From Notospermus geniculatus (lineage: Eukaryota; Nemertea; Pilidiophora; Heteronemertea; Lineidae): a stretch of 64,000 nucleotides of DNA. The notes below the pieces were generated by a model, which was not told where the DNA came from, ran no database searches, and saw only the letters and a program-made list of their open reading frames with translations. How positions within the stretch are numbered: the first letter of the stretch is position 1; every line of letters starts with the position of its first letter. The translations under genes were made by a program, and so were the position numbers. The stretch covers positions 118,714 through 182,713 of the forward strand of contig NMRB01001248.1 of the NCBI GenBank assembly GCA_002633025.1. The letters run 5' to 3'. Shown here one piece after another: positions 35,408-46,030 of the stretch.

Positions 35408-36412
35408 GGATATGACGCAAATATTTGGAACTTAAACGCAAATTTGACCAACTGATCACAACTACTAGGTCCACACTCCTGTCGTATCCTCTAGCCCTTG
35501 CGTTTCCTCCACCCACTTTTTCAAACCTTAGCGAGAATCACCTCCACTGTCCTCCAATGTCCAGTTCCGAATGCAGCAACGCTTTGCGAGTATAGCCAAA
35601 CACTACGTACATCCTATTCAAGGCTGGCAGATAATCATTAAAATGTGTAGGCCTACAGTGCCATCAAAGGCCTAGAATATGAGGGACGAATTAACCTGTG
35701 ATACAAAATTATGGTTACTTGACCCATTCTACATGTACGTAATGGTATTTTCGTAATTATACCCGTAATTCGTCCATTGGCATTGAACTGAAAGACTCAG
35801 GGCATATCGTTACGGGTTAAGTATCATTTAACAGCTTCGGTTTGGTGATGGCCCACATGAAATTGGCACACCGAATACAAAAGGACAAAAGACTACAAAA
35901 GGACGTTACACATTTTTTTTCAAAAAGGGAGCAATATTACATGAAAGTGCAGTCATGTGACTACTTAGCTTCGATTGTCCAATCAACTTCACTGGCATAT
36001 GAAGTCTTAATGAGGTGCGCACGTGGAGTGGATGGCATCTGGTGGCAGACTGTGAACTGATTGGTCAGTCTGCAGCGCCATTGTTATTTTGGGAATGATG
36101 TGAATGCCAGAAATCGTCTTTTTGTTGTTTTAATAGACACTATCAAATGTTCTTAAAATGGAAAGAAATTCCATGTTTTTGGTGAACTGCACGTTAATTT
36201 TTCGCGTGTTTTATCCTAAGCGGATAGCACACAGAAGGAATTATTTCCTGTGGCATTTTATTGTACAAGAAAACTACATGTAGGACCGACGGAACCTATT
36301 GGTGGATTTTTTCCTATACGATAAAAATGGGTCATATAATTATACACGGTAAAATAAATTCCTACAAAATATTTCACAGGGAAAAAAATGTACCGTGTAC
36401 GGCGGCCTTTAG
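35408..36412. other. Upstream region of DNase exon 1a; no exon seen
   Basis: No clear TATA box precedes exon 1a, unlike the other first exons. I looked for further DNase body exons here on the minus strand and found none. Confidence 0.5.
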
Positions 36413-36570
36413 GCTGAGTTCACATAAGCCTAGAGGTACACAGTATACAGTATACAGTATACGAACACGCTGGCACAAAGGTATCATGGTCATGAACCAT
36501 TTATTCGGCAATTGTTCGCCAGCGTGTCCGTATACCGTATACCTCTATGTAAACCCGGTCTCAGGCATGA
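36413..36570. mobile_element. MITE with GTATAC-rich ends
   Basis: CATAAGCCTAGAGGTACACA with GTATACGAACACGCTGG at the left is matched by CCAGCGTGTCCGTATACCG and CTCTATGTAAAC at the right. Confidence 0.78.
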
Positions 36571-37015
36571 ATTTGTGTGTGTGCTACCGGCTTCAGCAGC
36601 ACAAGTCAGTGAGATTATTTTGCAGACATGATTTTGTATGTGTGCTGCAGCTTTGCTTGCTGCTTTCTCAATGTAACCATTGTAATCTACAACCAATGCA
36701 CAGTGAACAGAACTAACATCATTGCGGTTCAGCTGGACCGGATTGTACATGTAACAACATGTAAACAATTCAACATGAATGGTGTTCGCAAATAGAAATG
36801 AACAAACAATAAAGGAAATTGACGCGAACTAACAAAGGAAAGAAAAAAAATCAATGACAAATTTAGGATGCGGATGTGCATTAATACGTGTAAATTGCTT
36901 AACCCTTTCCCTGCCAAATTTCATCCAACGCGTCACGTCACATTTGAGGATAAAATAAATTACAAGTCTTAGATCTAATTAGTATTGTAATCGATTAAAT
37001 TAATGATGATGTTAC

Positions 37016-37240
37016 CTTAACAAATATCTTAATGGCGTCTGGTTTCCTTATTTTGGCTCGACCAAATATCTTAAGGTTAAACGAACTCAACCTTAAATTG
37101 TTGTCATTACTATAGAGATCAGACCTCGTGTCCTTAGTTTCCACATATCCACGATCACACCAACGAGAATGGGCGGAAATTATTGCCGATGTCAGCAGTA
37201 AAATGTAAACAGCCGAGAATATCCCGTGACTGACCAGCAT
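37016..37240 (-). CDS. DNase I-like alternative first exon 1b
   Basis: The first in-frame ATG is at 37240; the frame upstream opens with TTG only. It encodes a signal peptide (VSHGIFSAVYILLLTSA), a spacer of about 30 residues with one cysteine (RWCDRG), then LRLSSFNLKIFGRAKIRK, the first strand of the DNase fold with the conserved Asn. It ends ...KIFVK at a GTAACA donor in phase 0, exactly where exon 1a ends. No body exons lie between it and exon 1a, so splicing to the body at 35022 is the simplest reading. An A/T-rich TTTAAATA lies about 50 bp before the ATG, and TGACGTCA with an inverted CCAAT box lies about 100 bp further up. It could instead be a relic of a lost gene copy. Confidence 0.75.
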
Positions 37241-37904
37241 CTCGGTGGATTTTTGCAAAATATTCCTAGAATTTCAGTTTTCAAATATTTAAAGATTTTC
37301 ACTTGCGAGACTGCTCGATTATCAGTTGTCATGACGTCATGATATTTATTAGCCAATCAGAAAACAGCATTCTCTGATCTGCTTAAAAAGTTTATACATG
37401 GCCGAATAGATGAGAATAAAGTCATGTTATGGCTGCTGATAAACATACGAGGTCAAGCGATCGGAAGGAAAACTCATTAAAGTCTCTTATCTCAATTTTT
37501 AAAGGTGCTTATGCAGTCTCTAGATTATTAAACAATTTGATATCGTTTAATTTTTCCTGATTTTTCATACTTTTGAAACACATCGCAACTCCTCACAGCT
37601 TGATTTCTTTGGTGTATTCACATCCACTCAAATTAACAAAGTCCGTTTTAGACTCTTCATTTTATCACTACGCCTACACTACATCATTTTATCACAATAC
37701 GTACAGTACATGTCATCCTAATTCTAGGACAAATAACAACCGGACGCCGCATACCTGAATTCATACCCAGAAAACTTGTATCGAGTGTATCATTCCCGTC
37801 GGCCACCCAATCCAAGTGCTGACCGCGCTAGCCGTGAGGTTGCAATCACGTAGGGACACGCCGGTTAACAAAGGCTTCACAAAGGACTGCGACTGTGACA
37901 CACC

Positions 37905-38300
37905 TAAGGGTAGGGACACACCTAACGCGATTCGCATGCGATAGGGCGACGCATGCGTCAAAAGCTTTGTTTGCGTGCAGTGCGGCGGAAAATAACAAAG
38001 GCGTTGCCGCATGCGTCAACGAATCGCGTTAGGTGTGCAGCCACCCTTAACCAGCGTGTCCGTGTAGCTGTATGTGATTGCAGCCTTAATCCTCCATGGC
38101 CTCCATGGTGGAGGATTAAGGCTGCAATCACATAGAGCTACACGGACACGCTGGTTAAGGGTGGCTGCACACCTAACGCGACTCGTTGACGCATGCGGCA
38201 ACGCCTTTGTTATTTTCCGCCGCACTGCACGCAAACAAAGCTTTTGACGCATGCGTCGCCCTATCGCATGCGAATCGCGTTAGGTGTGTCCCTACCCTTA
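37905..38300. mobile_element. 396-bp near-perfect palindrome (MITE)
   Basis: Arms of about 195 bp are almost exact inverted copies, from CTAAGGGTAGGGACACACC at the ends to CCTCCATGG at the centre. Fragments with the same end (TAAGGGTAGGGACACATCTA) lie at about 56483 and 57806. It sits between DNase first exons 1b and 1c. Confidence 0.92.
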
Positions 38301-38350
38301 GTGGGGTGGGCCGTGCCATATACCTGCTGGGGGTACAGTACACCTAGGAC

Positions 38351-38520
38351 AACAGGAGCAGTCAGCCCCGCTTATCGCCAAAAGACGGCAGCAAAGTTCT
38401 ACCGGGCCAATACAATAGGAAATTATCCTGATTGGTGCTCAGTCAACCATGAATGCGTCCGCTAGGCATTAATTGGACCGTAGTGACATCTATTGGTCAA
38501 CTGACTAACAGCTCCTATTG
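38351..38520. mobile_element. CAATAGGAGC MITE, diverged copy
   Basis: Ends AACAGGAGCAGTCAGC and CTGACTAACAGCTCCTATTG; interior CATTAATTGGACCGTAGTGA matches the family. Confidence 0.78.
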
Positions 38521-38693
38521 GTGAATCATCGCTAAACGTTGTCACAGACCTAAACCAGACCTTGCGAAAACTGTCTACTGGTGAAGATGACGATGGTTGT
38601 AATGTACAAGATGACGGAGCCAACGATGTCGATGATGACACTGAATTTTGGCGGACATAACCGCCCATAAACGAAGATGATCTAGAAGGTTAC

Positions 38694-38939
38694 CTTAACG
38701 ATCACCTCCATGCGGTCCGGATGAGAAATCTTCGACTGGCCGAAAATCTTCAAATTAAACGAACAGACGGACAATGTTGACCGATCACCAGCGTTTTTGA
38801 TGGGTTTATTCCGTGAAGTTCCATCATTTTGACACCGTTTTTTGGTCCTTCTTCGGGCATTTACGGAAATGTCTCCGAATAAAGCCGAGGAGAGGAGCAG
38901 AATGTATGCAACGGTGACGGAAAGCTGCGGTGACTTCAT
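38694..38939 (-). CDS. DNase I-like alternative first exon 1c
   Basis: 82 codons from an ATG at 38939. It encodes a signal peptide (LSVTVAYILLLSSALFG), a basic spacer (NARRRTKKRCQNDG), which may be a proprotein-convertase site with one cysteine, then STLSVCSFNLKIFGQSKI. It ends ...MEVIVK at a GTAACC donor in phase 0. A TATAAG motif lies 51-56 bp before the ATG (38990-38995). The SFNLKIFG core is identical to exon 1b although the leader and spacer are unrelated, so selection has kept the fold part. The next body exon on this strand is the shared one at 35022. Confidence 0.75.
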
Positions 38940-39058
38940 TTTGCGAGATCTCAGGCTTACATATGCCTAGAAAGTCGTGCAAAGCAAAGCTTATAGGCCT
39001 ATGATATCGTTTTAATGTAGGGTTTAAAGTTACTTTTTTTCTATCGATCACACCACTT

Positions 39059-39384
39059 CATATCACGTCGCGCTGAAGTTCGTAAACTGCACGATTTTCC
39101 ATAGAATTGCCAGAAATGTAGACGTCACGATAGAGACCGTTTGCAACATGATTCGAACAACTCAGCGGTAGACCCTGGGAGGAAAACATATGTTTGGTTT
39201 ATATTCATATTACATTCGATATTGTACCCGTTTTCATACATTAAAGGAGCAACACAGTTACATTATTTACTACCATTTTTAAAATATTATTCACATATGT
39301 TCACACGCTGATAAAATCATTTGTATAGGCTACTCAGGTACAATGCCCACAATAGACAATAAGCAATATTTTTGCCTTTGCTAG
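39059..39384. other. No gene recognised
   Basis: Nothing supported between exon 1c and the next MITE. Confidence 0.4.
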
Positions 39385-39557
39385 CAATAGGAGCTGTCAG
39401 CGAGTTGACCACTAGGTGTCACTACGGCCCAATTCAATGCATCTAGCGGACCCGGTCATTATCGATCGAGCAGCAATCACGTAGATTTTCCTGTACATTG
39501 GTCCGATAAGACTTTGCTGCCATCTGTTGGCAATATGCGCGGCTGACTGCTCCTATT
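39385..39557. mobile_element. CAATAGGAGC MITE, intact copy
   Basis: Uninterrupted 173-bp element with inverted ends; it serves as the reference that shows the LINE insertion in the copy at 12552-13550. Confidence 0.88.
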
Positions 39558-39649
39558 CAGCGGACAGCAACAAGCCAAAATTATTGCCCCGTCTGTGTGA
39601 AAAGCAGAGTCTTGCCATGAGAATGAAAGCCGAATGGCTATCACGTCTA

Positions 39650-40558
39650 TCGCAGGCCTAGGGGTGGACACAATGTATTTATGTCCACATTCATTCCGAT
39701 TTTACGTCCAAATAAAATCACGAATTTATGTTCACACTAAATCAACCAATCGCAGCTGAGCTTTTAATGTCGATATAAAATCGCACTGCCTTATTTAATG
39801 TCCATTTAAATTTCTATTTTAATCAGGAATTTGTGTCCACATAAAATCGACCAATCACGGATAAGGACTTTTGGACGGAAGTGAGTGTTCCCGATCACTT
39901 CCGTCCACAATTTCGTCGCTTCCGTCCTGCGATACTACAAGACGGATTTTAGGACGCTATGGCTTCGGCCCTGATGGAAAAATCAAATACATGTTTGATC
40001 AGAGCAATACGTTGTGGCAAGAAGCAAACAGCTCTTGGAAAGCAGGAGTTGAGTCAGATGGGGACCAAAGTAATGCCAAGTGTAAGTAATGGCCATGAGG
40101 AGCAAACTGAGCAAAATGCAATCAAACAGACATATTGTATCAAATGTACGTAATGAATACATATCATTGTTCTTAATAGCCTACGCGGGATGTAATTTAA
40201 GATGGCCGCCGTCGCTTATGACAAAAGGGATAAGCACGCATTCTTGGTTACTTGGCACAGAGCTGTATTGGGAATAACCAGACGATTCTGGTGTTGTGTG
40301 TGGGTTGGAGTCCATCTGACTGATCAATACATTATAGCGTAGCATGAAACGTCAGCCAAAGGGCTACTCCGGGCTCCGTGAGGATATTTTTAAGCGTAAA
40401 AGGCATGTTTCCACAAAAATGGATTCCGCTGCGGTTTGCGGCGCCGGAGCGGTTTTCACAGAAAACCGAATCCCAACGCCTGTGAGTGAGCGCTGTGAAA
40501 ACCGAATCCCAACGCCTGTGAGCGCGGCAAACCGTCCAATGCCTGTGAAAACCACTCC
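39650..40558. other. Repeats, no gene
   Basis: Diverged direct repeats of TTTATGTCCACATT-like sequence occur at 39660-39860. GAAAACCGAATCCCAACGCC is repeated at 40463 and 40497, inside a pair of inverted ends (GGAGCGGTTTTCACAG against CTGTGAAAACCACTCC), giving a small MITE at about 40447-40561. Confidence 0.6.
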
Positions 40559-40738
40559 GGTGTAATATTTGCCAGTGTTCCCCATCTGTGAGTGTTCCCA
40601 GCTATTGTCTGACGGAATAAGCGGCGACTTGACAATAGGGGACACACAGAGAAACATGTCGATCTATCTGCCAGCGTTTCCCAAACAATAAGGGGACACA
40701 CTCACCCAAAGAAACACTGGCATATATACTAAGTAACA
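40559..40738. mobile_element. MITE, GTTACACC family
   Basis: Left GGTGTAATATTTGCCAGTGT, right AAACACTGGCA...TAACACCT, with AAGCGGCGACTTGACAATAG inside. Confidence 0.85.
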
Positions 40739-40837
40739 CCTAGTATCGTATCCGCAGCCTCTCGGTCAGAAACGCGCTGACGCCTTATCAAAGAATAGAC
40801 CTGCGAATTGAAAGGGTTTATGAGTCTAAAACTTTAC

Positions 40838-41038
40838 CTGCAAAAGGGTATCAACGGTCGTGGTGTCGTTAACCGCAGATTGGCCGAACACGCACATGTT
40901 AAAAGACGACACGACAATCTTCGCCAGCGCTAAAGGTTCGTCAGCACTCCTCGCATGCAAATTACATGTCAAAATTTGACCGCAACACAAAGCGACGTTG
41001 TACAGAACGACGAACGCTTTCAAACGTTTCAGATCCAT
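40838..41038 (-). CDS. DNase I-like alternative first exon 1d
   Basis: 67 codons from the ATG at 41038, chosen because the sequence from it is a typical signal peptide (LKAFVVLYNVALCCGQ). A TATA box 42 bp upstream puts the start site after the earlier ATG at 41059 or close to it. A spacer with one cysteine (ILTCNLHARS) is followed by KIVVSSFNMCVFGQSAVN, a more diverged version of the first strand. It ends ...DTLLQ at a GTAAAG donor in phase 0. As with 1b and 1c, no private body exons follow before the next first exon. Confidence 0.68.
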
Positions 41039-41079
41039 GATGCGAAATTTCTGACCCAAACAAAAATTCTAGACCTATA

Positions 41080-41086
41080 TTTTATA
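41080..41086 (-). promoter_or_regulatory. TATA box of DNase first exon 1d
   Basis: TATAAAATA on the minus strand, about 45 bp before the ATG of exon 1d, which leaves a 5' UTR of roughly 15 bp. TTACGTCACGCGTCA lies about 50 bp further upstream. Confidence 0.6.
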
Positions 41087-41399
41087 TTTCCTTGTTCGCA
41101 ACAGGCCTATGGCATGACGCGTGACGTAATAATGCTATAATTAGAAAGATACTAGAAATAAAAGAGACATTTCATCTTAAGCGACCTATATTTTCAGTCA
41201 CGTTTATCAATATCTTTTATACCGACAAGGAAAGACGTGATATCCGCCGTAACCTCGTGCTTGAAATTGTCACATACATGCAGAAAACTCAGTGCTGCGG
41301 CCCGCGACTGTGAATTAACTCATGTGCGCTACTACGGGTACTTGTAGTTGCAACTGCAAATAATGACGTAACAAAACGTTGTTGGTCATCATCTGTAGT

Positions 41400-41905
41400 C
41401 GTTGTGAGTTCGAGTCGTACCCAAAAAAACTTTGGGCGGCGCTGCAGTCGTCGGGATGATCTCGAGTCGCAGTTAACTAAGACGTTGGGCGGCGCTGCAG
41501 TCGCCAGGACGATCTCGAGTCGTAGCTAAGAAAGACGTTGGGCGGCGCTGCAGTCGTCGGGACGATCTCGAGTCGTAGCTAAGAACGACGTTGGGCGGCG
41601 CTGCAGTCGTCGGGACGATCTCGAGTCGTAGCTAAGAACGACATTGGGCGGCGCTGCAGTCGTCGGGACGATCTCGAGTCGTAGCTAAGAAAGACGTTGG
41701 GCGGCGCTGCAGTCGTCGGGACGATCTCGAGTCGCAGCCCCAAAAGCCTTTCGGCGGCGCCACAGTCGATCTCGACTCGTAGCTAAGTAAGACGTTGGGC
41801 GGCGCTGCACTCGTAAAGATGATCGGGAGTCATAGAAATTTGATGAAATTTCTTAACGGCTACAGCGCCACCAAGCGTCTTTCTTAGCTACGACTCGAGA
41901 TCACC
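41400..41905. repeat. 53-bp minisatellite element, locus 3 (long)
   Basis: Eight to nine units with GACGTTGGGCGGCGCTGCAG, TCGTCGGGACGATCTCGAGT and CGTAGCTAAGAA. The left flank (AACAAAACGTTGTTGGTCAT) is the reversed counterpart of the flank at the other two loci. The last partial unit is inverted. Confidence 0.88.
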
Positions 41906-43080
41906 CGTAGTGTAATAACCGTAATACCGTCCACGCAGTCGCAGTCGGTATCACAAGTTGCCCCTAAAACATGGATTTATTTTTGTCTCCGCACAGGAGG
42001 ATGTCAACCATCATATCAGGAAAACATGACCAATTATGCAAATGATGCTAATCTATTCCGAATATGCTAATTACACCTTTCTCTTGACATTCCGAAGAGA
42101 TGAAACTTCTAGGCCTACATCATTTCAAATGATTGTTTTGTAGTTCGGATGACGGAAGAACTACAATACTCTAACGTCACGTTTAAGAGGTCATGGTGAG
42201 AGGCATTGGAATTCCTCGTTTAGAAATAGGGTCTTTTATATTGGCCCTAACCTGCTAATCCGTTCTACTTTAAATGACCTTATTTCTAAACACGAGTAAT
42301 ACTGGCCTACTGATTAATTTGGGCACCTGCCAACATGGCCTCTTAAACGTGATTTTGCAGTATTTTCAGAAACTTAAGGCTTAAAGGAATCAGAGGCCGA
42401 AGTTGTAAACAAGCTGGTTTGTTTACAAATATGGTCGGCAAACTAGTTTTATTCCTTCGTGCAGGTGGCAGCACCCGTGATCGTTAGACTGGTTCCCGGT
42501 CCGATGCAACTCACTCACGATATTCACGTCAGTACATATCACCGACAATAGGTGGCAGCACCGCAGGCGTCCGTGGATAGAGAACCAGTGAGTGAGTGTT
42601 TACAACTTCGGCGTCTAACTCCTTTAAGCCACAAAGAATACCTCAGGAATTCACCTCTTGCGAGCAGAACGTGACCTGAAAATGGGGGATTTTTGCATCA
42701 TAGGCCTATATATACCTGTTTTGATGGATACGTAATCAAAAAAATTGTGCGTATGAGTTAGTCATATTTACAAGTTCAGTACATCCTTCCATCGCGACTT
42801 GAGAAGAAAAAGGGCACTACACGTGAATCGAATACTATCACTAAAGGTGCCTCTCCACGTGAGAGGGGCGCCCTAAGACGCTGCTCCACGTGAGACGTTT
42901 TCTCGCGCGAGTTGGCTCTCAATGAGCGCCTTTCGGAAACTTCATTCCACTTCAATCCATTCATATAATTGTGATACTGTATTTACATAAATAATACGTC
43001 GAATAATGCATCAGCGTTCCATCACGTGAGCCCAACTGAATATCTGTCTTTCAAATTGAGCAACCAATCACAGACCTCGT
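41906..43080. other. No gene recognised; two ring-like repeats
   Basis: TTTAGAAATA...ATTTCTAAAC at 42220-42295 and TTGTAAACAAGC/GTTTACAAAT at 42403-42431 are inverted pairs. CTCCACGTGAGA occurs twice at 42850-42900 next to GTTGGCTCTCAATG, a partial copy of the family at 45487. Confidence 0.45.
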
Positions 43081-43086
43081 TTTATT
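43081..43086 (-). terminator. Poly(A) signal of the LRR gene
   Basis: AATAAA on the minus strand, 37 bp after the stop codon. Confidence 0.65.
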
Positions 43087-43123
43087 CACATCCTTTGCAC
43101 TCGGTACTTCGCGTAAAATCCGA

Positions 43124-44175
43124 TTAGTTTTCCCGACAGAATTGTAAATCGAATTTTTCCAGACTTTCATCCGGGCATCTGTTGTATTTCCGCGTTTCTT
43201 GCATCCACATTGGTATCTTAAGGCCATAGTTTAAACTCTGGACTTTCTCGCCACCACAAACATCCGAATTTTCCATAATCGATCTGTCTATCTTACCCAA
43301 CTCAATCAACCAATAGAGTGGACAGTCACATTCAAGCTCGTTCCTCTCCAAGTAAATTCTCCTCACATTGGAGGCAAGAAAACACGGGTCTACCGTCCGA
43401 ATCCGATTGGATGATAAATCAACCGACATCCGCGCATGCGCGTTTTCAAAGACCTTGGCGTAGACACCAGAAAGTTTGTTGTTACTCAAGGAGACGTGTT
43501 TTAAATCGACAAGTCTAAAAAACGTATCCTTGTGTACGAATTGTATCATATTTCCGCTCAGAGTTAGCAATTTTAATTTCTTAAGATGTTTGATTCCATT
43601 CGGGACTATTTCCAGTGCATTCCGATCAAGATGTAACACTTCCAAATGTTTGAATCCTTTCAGGATGTCATCCGGTATTGTGCGAATCCGGTTCCCGGAC
43701 AGGTCGAGAACTACCGTGTTGTGAAATTGAACCAATACTGGCGGCATTTCGCTAAGTTCTGCATTCGAAACGCGAAATTCCTTAATCGCTTTCCCTAGTT
43801 TAAGATACTGATAGAACCCCTTCAATGGATTATACGAAAGGTCGACGCTCTCCAGTTTAAGTTGCATCTCGGAGGCGTGAAAGACGAAATTCATGTCATC
43901 CTCGTGACGATAAGTTATTGCATTATGGGATAGGTCNNNNNNNNNNNNNNNNNNNNNNNNNNNNNNNNNNNNNNNNNNNNNNNNNNNNNNNGTGTGTGTG
44001 TGTGAGTGCAGTCAGCTGAACCTACCCTATTCATGTTTTCCTTCGCACACGAGAGGGTGGTCTCTCCATACTTGTAGTAGAGCCTGCAGGGTAGTGACCT
44101 GTAGTAGGCGACCACGACGTCGAAAAGAAGCAGGAAAAAAGGACACGAAACTAGATAGAGACGTCCGGGGGTCAT
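43124..44175 (-). CDS. Secreted leucine-rich-repeat protein (two exons, gap inside)
   Basis: Exon 1 (44026-44175) encodes a signal peptide (RLYLVSCPFFLLLFDVVVA) and a cysteine pair (LPCRLYYKYGETTLSC) that may be an N-terminal cap; it ends at a GTAGGT donor in phase 0. The intron holds a (GT)n run and a 55-base gap, in which exon 2 begins. From 43936 the frame is open to the stop at 43124. It carries at least seven LRRs (VDLSYNPLKGF; VVLDLSGNRIRTIP; VLHLDRNALEIVP; LLTLSGNMIQFV; HVSLSNNKLSGV; SVDLSSNRIRTV; IYLERNELECDC) and a C-terminal cysteine cap (ECDCPLYWL, then later cysteines). No membrane segment or GPI tail follows, so it is probably secreted. About 320 residues are visible. Such proteins act in adhesion, development or pathogen recognition; the ligand cannot be read from sequence. 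Confidence 0.88.
43937..43991. other. Unsequenced gap (N run)
   Basis: 55 Ns beside a (GT)n microsatellite. It hides the start of LRR exon 2. Confidence 0.99.
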
Positions 44176-44324
44176 CTGAAAAGTAGAACGTAAACGTAAC
44201 AGTAGGATGTAGGCCTAGCGATGGCCGTTTATTGGCCGTTGAGCTTCCTCGGACTTCACGTGGCCCTTTTCATCAATCACGCATAGGCCCATTCATCCGT
44301 CCCGAGTGACCCAGTATTAACGAA

Positions 44325-44428
44325 CGTTCCGATTGGTTCGTTCAGCGTACTAGACGTTCTGATTGGTTGCTTCACTCAGTAAACGTTCCGATTGGTTCGT
44401 TCACTGCAGCGAACGTTCTGATTAATTC
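44325..44428. promoter_or_regulatory. Four CCAAT-type units upstream of the LRR gene
   Basis: Four 29-30-bp units with GAACGTTC(C/T)GATTGGTTCG start near 44325, 44355, 44384 and 44414. Read in the gene's direction, three carry CCAAT and the fourth has decayed to TTAAT. They lie 150-250 bp before the ATG. Helical spacing of about three turns would place the factors on one face. CCAAT binding by NF-Y is family knowledge. The ATG directly follows TTCTACTTTTCAG, so a spliced 5' UTR is also possible. Confidence 0.6.
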
Positions 44429-45225
44429 CCATGAAAAACGGAAGTTGTAACCACACGATTCTACCCTAAATCCGGTGACTGCTGATCTAGGCCCAAATCC
44501 CAGTTGTTATTGTCGTTATTCTGTAGCTGCAATTGTTCATTTCCAGCATTACCGGGAAGACACATACCATGCCGGATTTCATTCGTTTATCCACATCAGC
44601 TCACTTGAAAACAGACCACGAAGTAGACAGCCGAATGCCGTGGTCGTAAATTGGCTTGTTTTGCCTTGTGTGGCCAGTAAAAACCAACAATGTTTGGAAA
44701 AAAATGCGCATTTCCAAGCCTACTGACACAGAGACACGAATGGATGTTATTTGTTCTAAAATAAATGATGTTTTTGATGTTACATCGCACGAGGAAGCAA
44801 TTCCGCAATCATGGTAATTGCGGTTAGATTATATTCTATCAAGGTCATGACCTGATCTACATTGCTGTATGGTGATACGACATTATTTTGGAATCGTATG
44901 TTAAAGTATGAAAAAATAATCAACAAAAGGAGTGATTTTCATATCATTCACTTAAAGCCCCACTGTACTGAATCTGAAAAACGCAAATCATCGCCGCGAT
45001 TCTTGACGTTAGTGCACGACGTCAGCGTAGTGTCAAATGTACTACGCTCTGTCTGAATACATTATAGCTCTCCCTGCAGTTTTTTTCAATGTGTGCTGAA
45101 AACTAGGCCTTGATTCTCTGAAATACCTATCAGGCAAGCATTTTGGTGACCTTCACGAGGCTATGAAACCTCTGTTTGCATTCTCCTAACATTTTGAAAA
45201 TATCGTAAAATTCAATACAGGGGGG
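44429..45225. other. No gene recognised
   Basis: No exon or clear repeat is supported. Confidence 0.35.
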
Positions 45226-45482
45226 CTATAAAGGGGCACGGTGTTACTTCCCTATCCTGCGCCAAACATACCCGAGTTTAGGGAGACCTCTATTGACATG
45301 TTGTTAAACTACCGCTTATCAACCTTGCCCCCATCTAGAGTGAACCCTCGTTCCCAGGGTACAATTGTAATCATACATTCTCCAACACTGGGGAAGGCAT
45401 AACTACAGTACTGGAGAATGACGCAATCACTGCCGGTGGCGCCGGCTGTCGACAAAACGTGTCAATATCGTGTCCCTTTAAA
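45226..45482. mobile_element. MITE, CCTATCCTGCGC family, second copy
   Basis: Same element as 32083-32336; ends TAAAGGGGCACGGT and ATCGTGTCCCTTTA are inverted. Confidence 0.85.
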
Positions 45483-45486
45483 GATG

Positions 45487-46030
45487 TTCCTCCACGTGAG
45501 AGTTTTCTCAAGTTGGCTTTCAATGGGCAATTCACCATGGGCGGTATTCTAGAAGCTTCCTTAACTCTAAGGTTTACCTTTAGCTATTGTTTGCAGGGCA
45601 GAATACAAAAGATTAAAGTGGACCTTAGTGTTAAGGAGGCTTCTAGAATACGGGCCAATGTGTTTCCTTACGTACGCTTGGACCAATGGCACAAACGACT
45701 ACCCATAGTTTTCTATGGTTGAGTTGCCCATAGAGAGTGACTGCCCATAGTTTTCTATGGTTGAGTTGCCCATAGAGAGTGACTGCCCATAGATTTCTAT
45801 GGTTGAGTTGCCCATAGATAGTGACTACCCATAGCTTTCTCTGGTTGAGTTGCCCATAGATAGTGACTACCCATAGCTTTCTATGGTTGAGTTGCCCATA
45901 GATAGTGACTACCCATAGCTTTCTATGGTTGAGTTGCCCATAGATAGTGACTACCCATAGTTTTCTATGGTTGAGTTGCCCATAGAGAGCCAACTCGTGC
46001 CAGAAAACTCTCACGTGGAGTGGCAACTCA
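45487..46030. mobile_element. Composite element with nested hairpin and 42-bp minisatellite
   Basis: The outer ends (CCTCCACGTGAGAGTTTTCT with GTTGGCTTTCAATGGGCAA, and the complement at the right) are inverted. Inside lie a GGCCGTATTCTAGAAGC hairpin (45543-45657) and then about seven 42-bp units with TTTCTATGGTTGAGTTGCCC and ATAGAGAGTGACT (45695-45990). Each unit contains both GCCCATAG and CTATGG, so the array can fold. The 127-codon minus-strand frame over it is an artefact. Confidence 0.82.

Noticed and set aside
45643-46026. 127-codon minus-strand protein with GQLNHRKLWVVTIY repeats
   Set aside because: Translation of the 42-bp minisatellite (42 is divisible by three); it has no signals of a gene.
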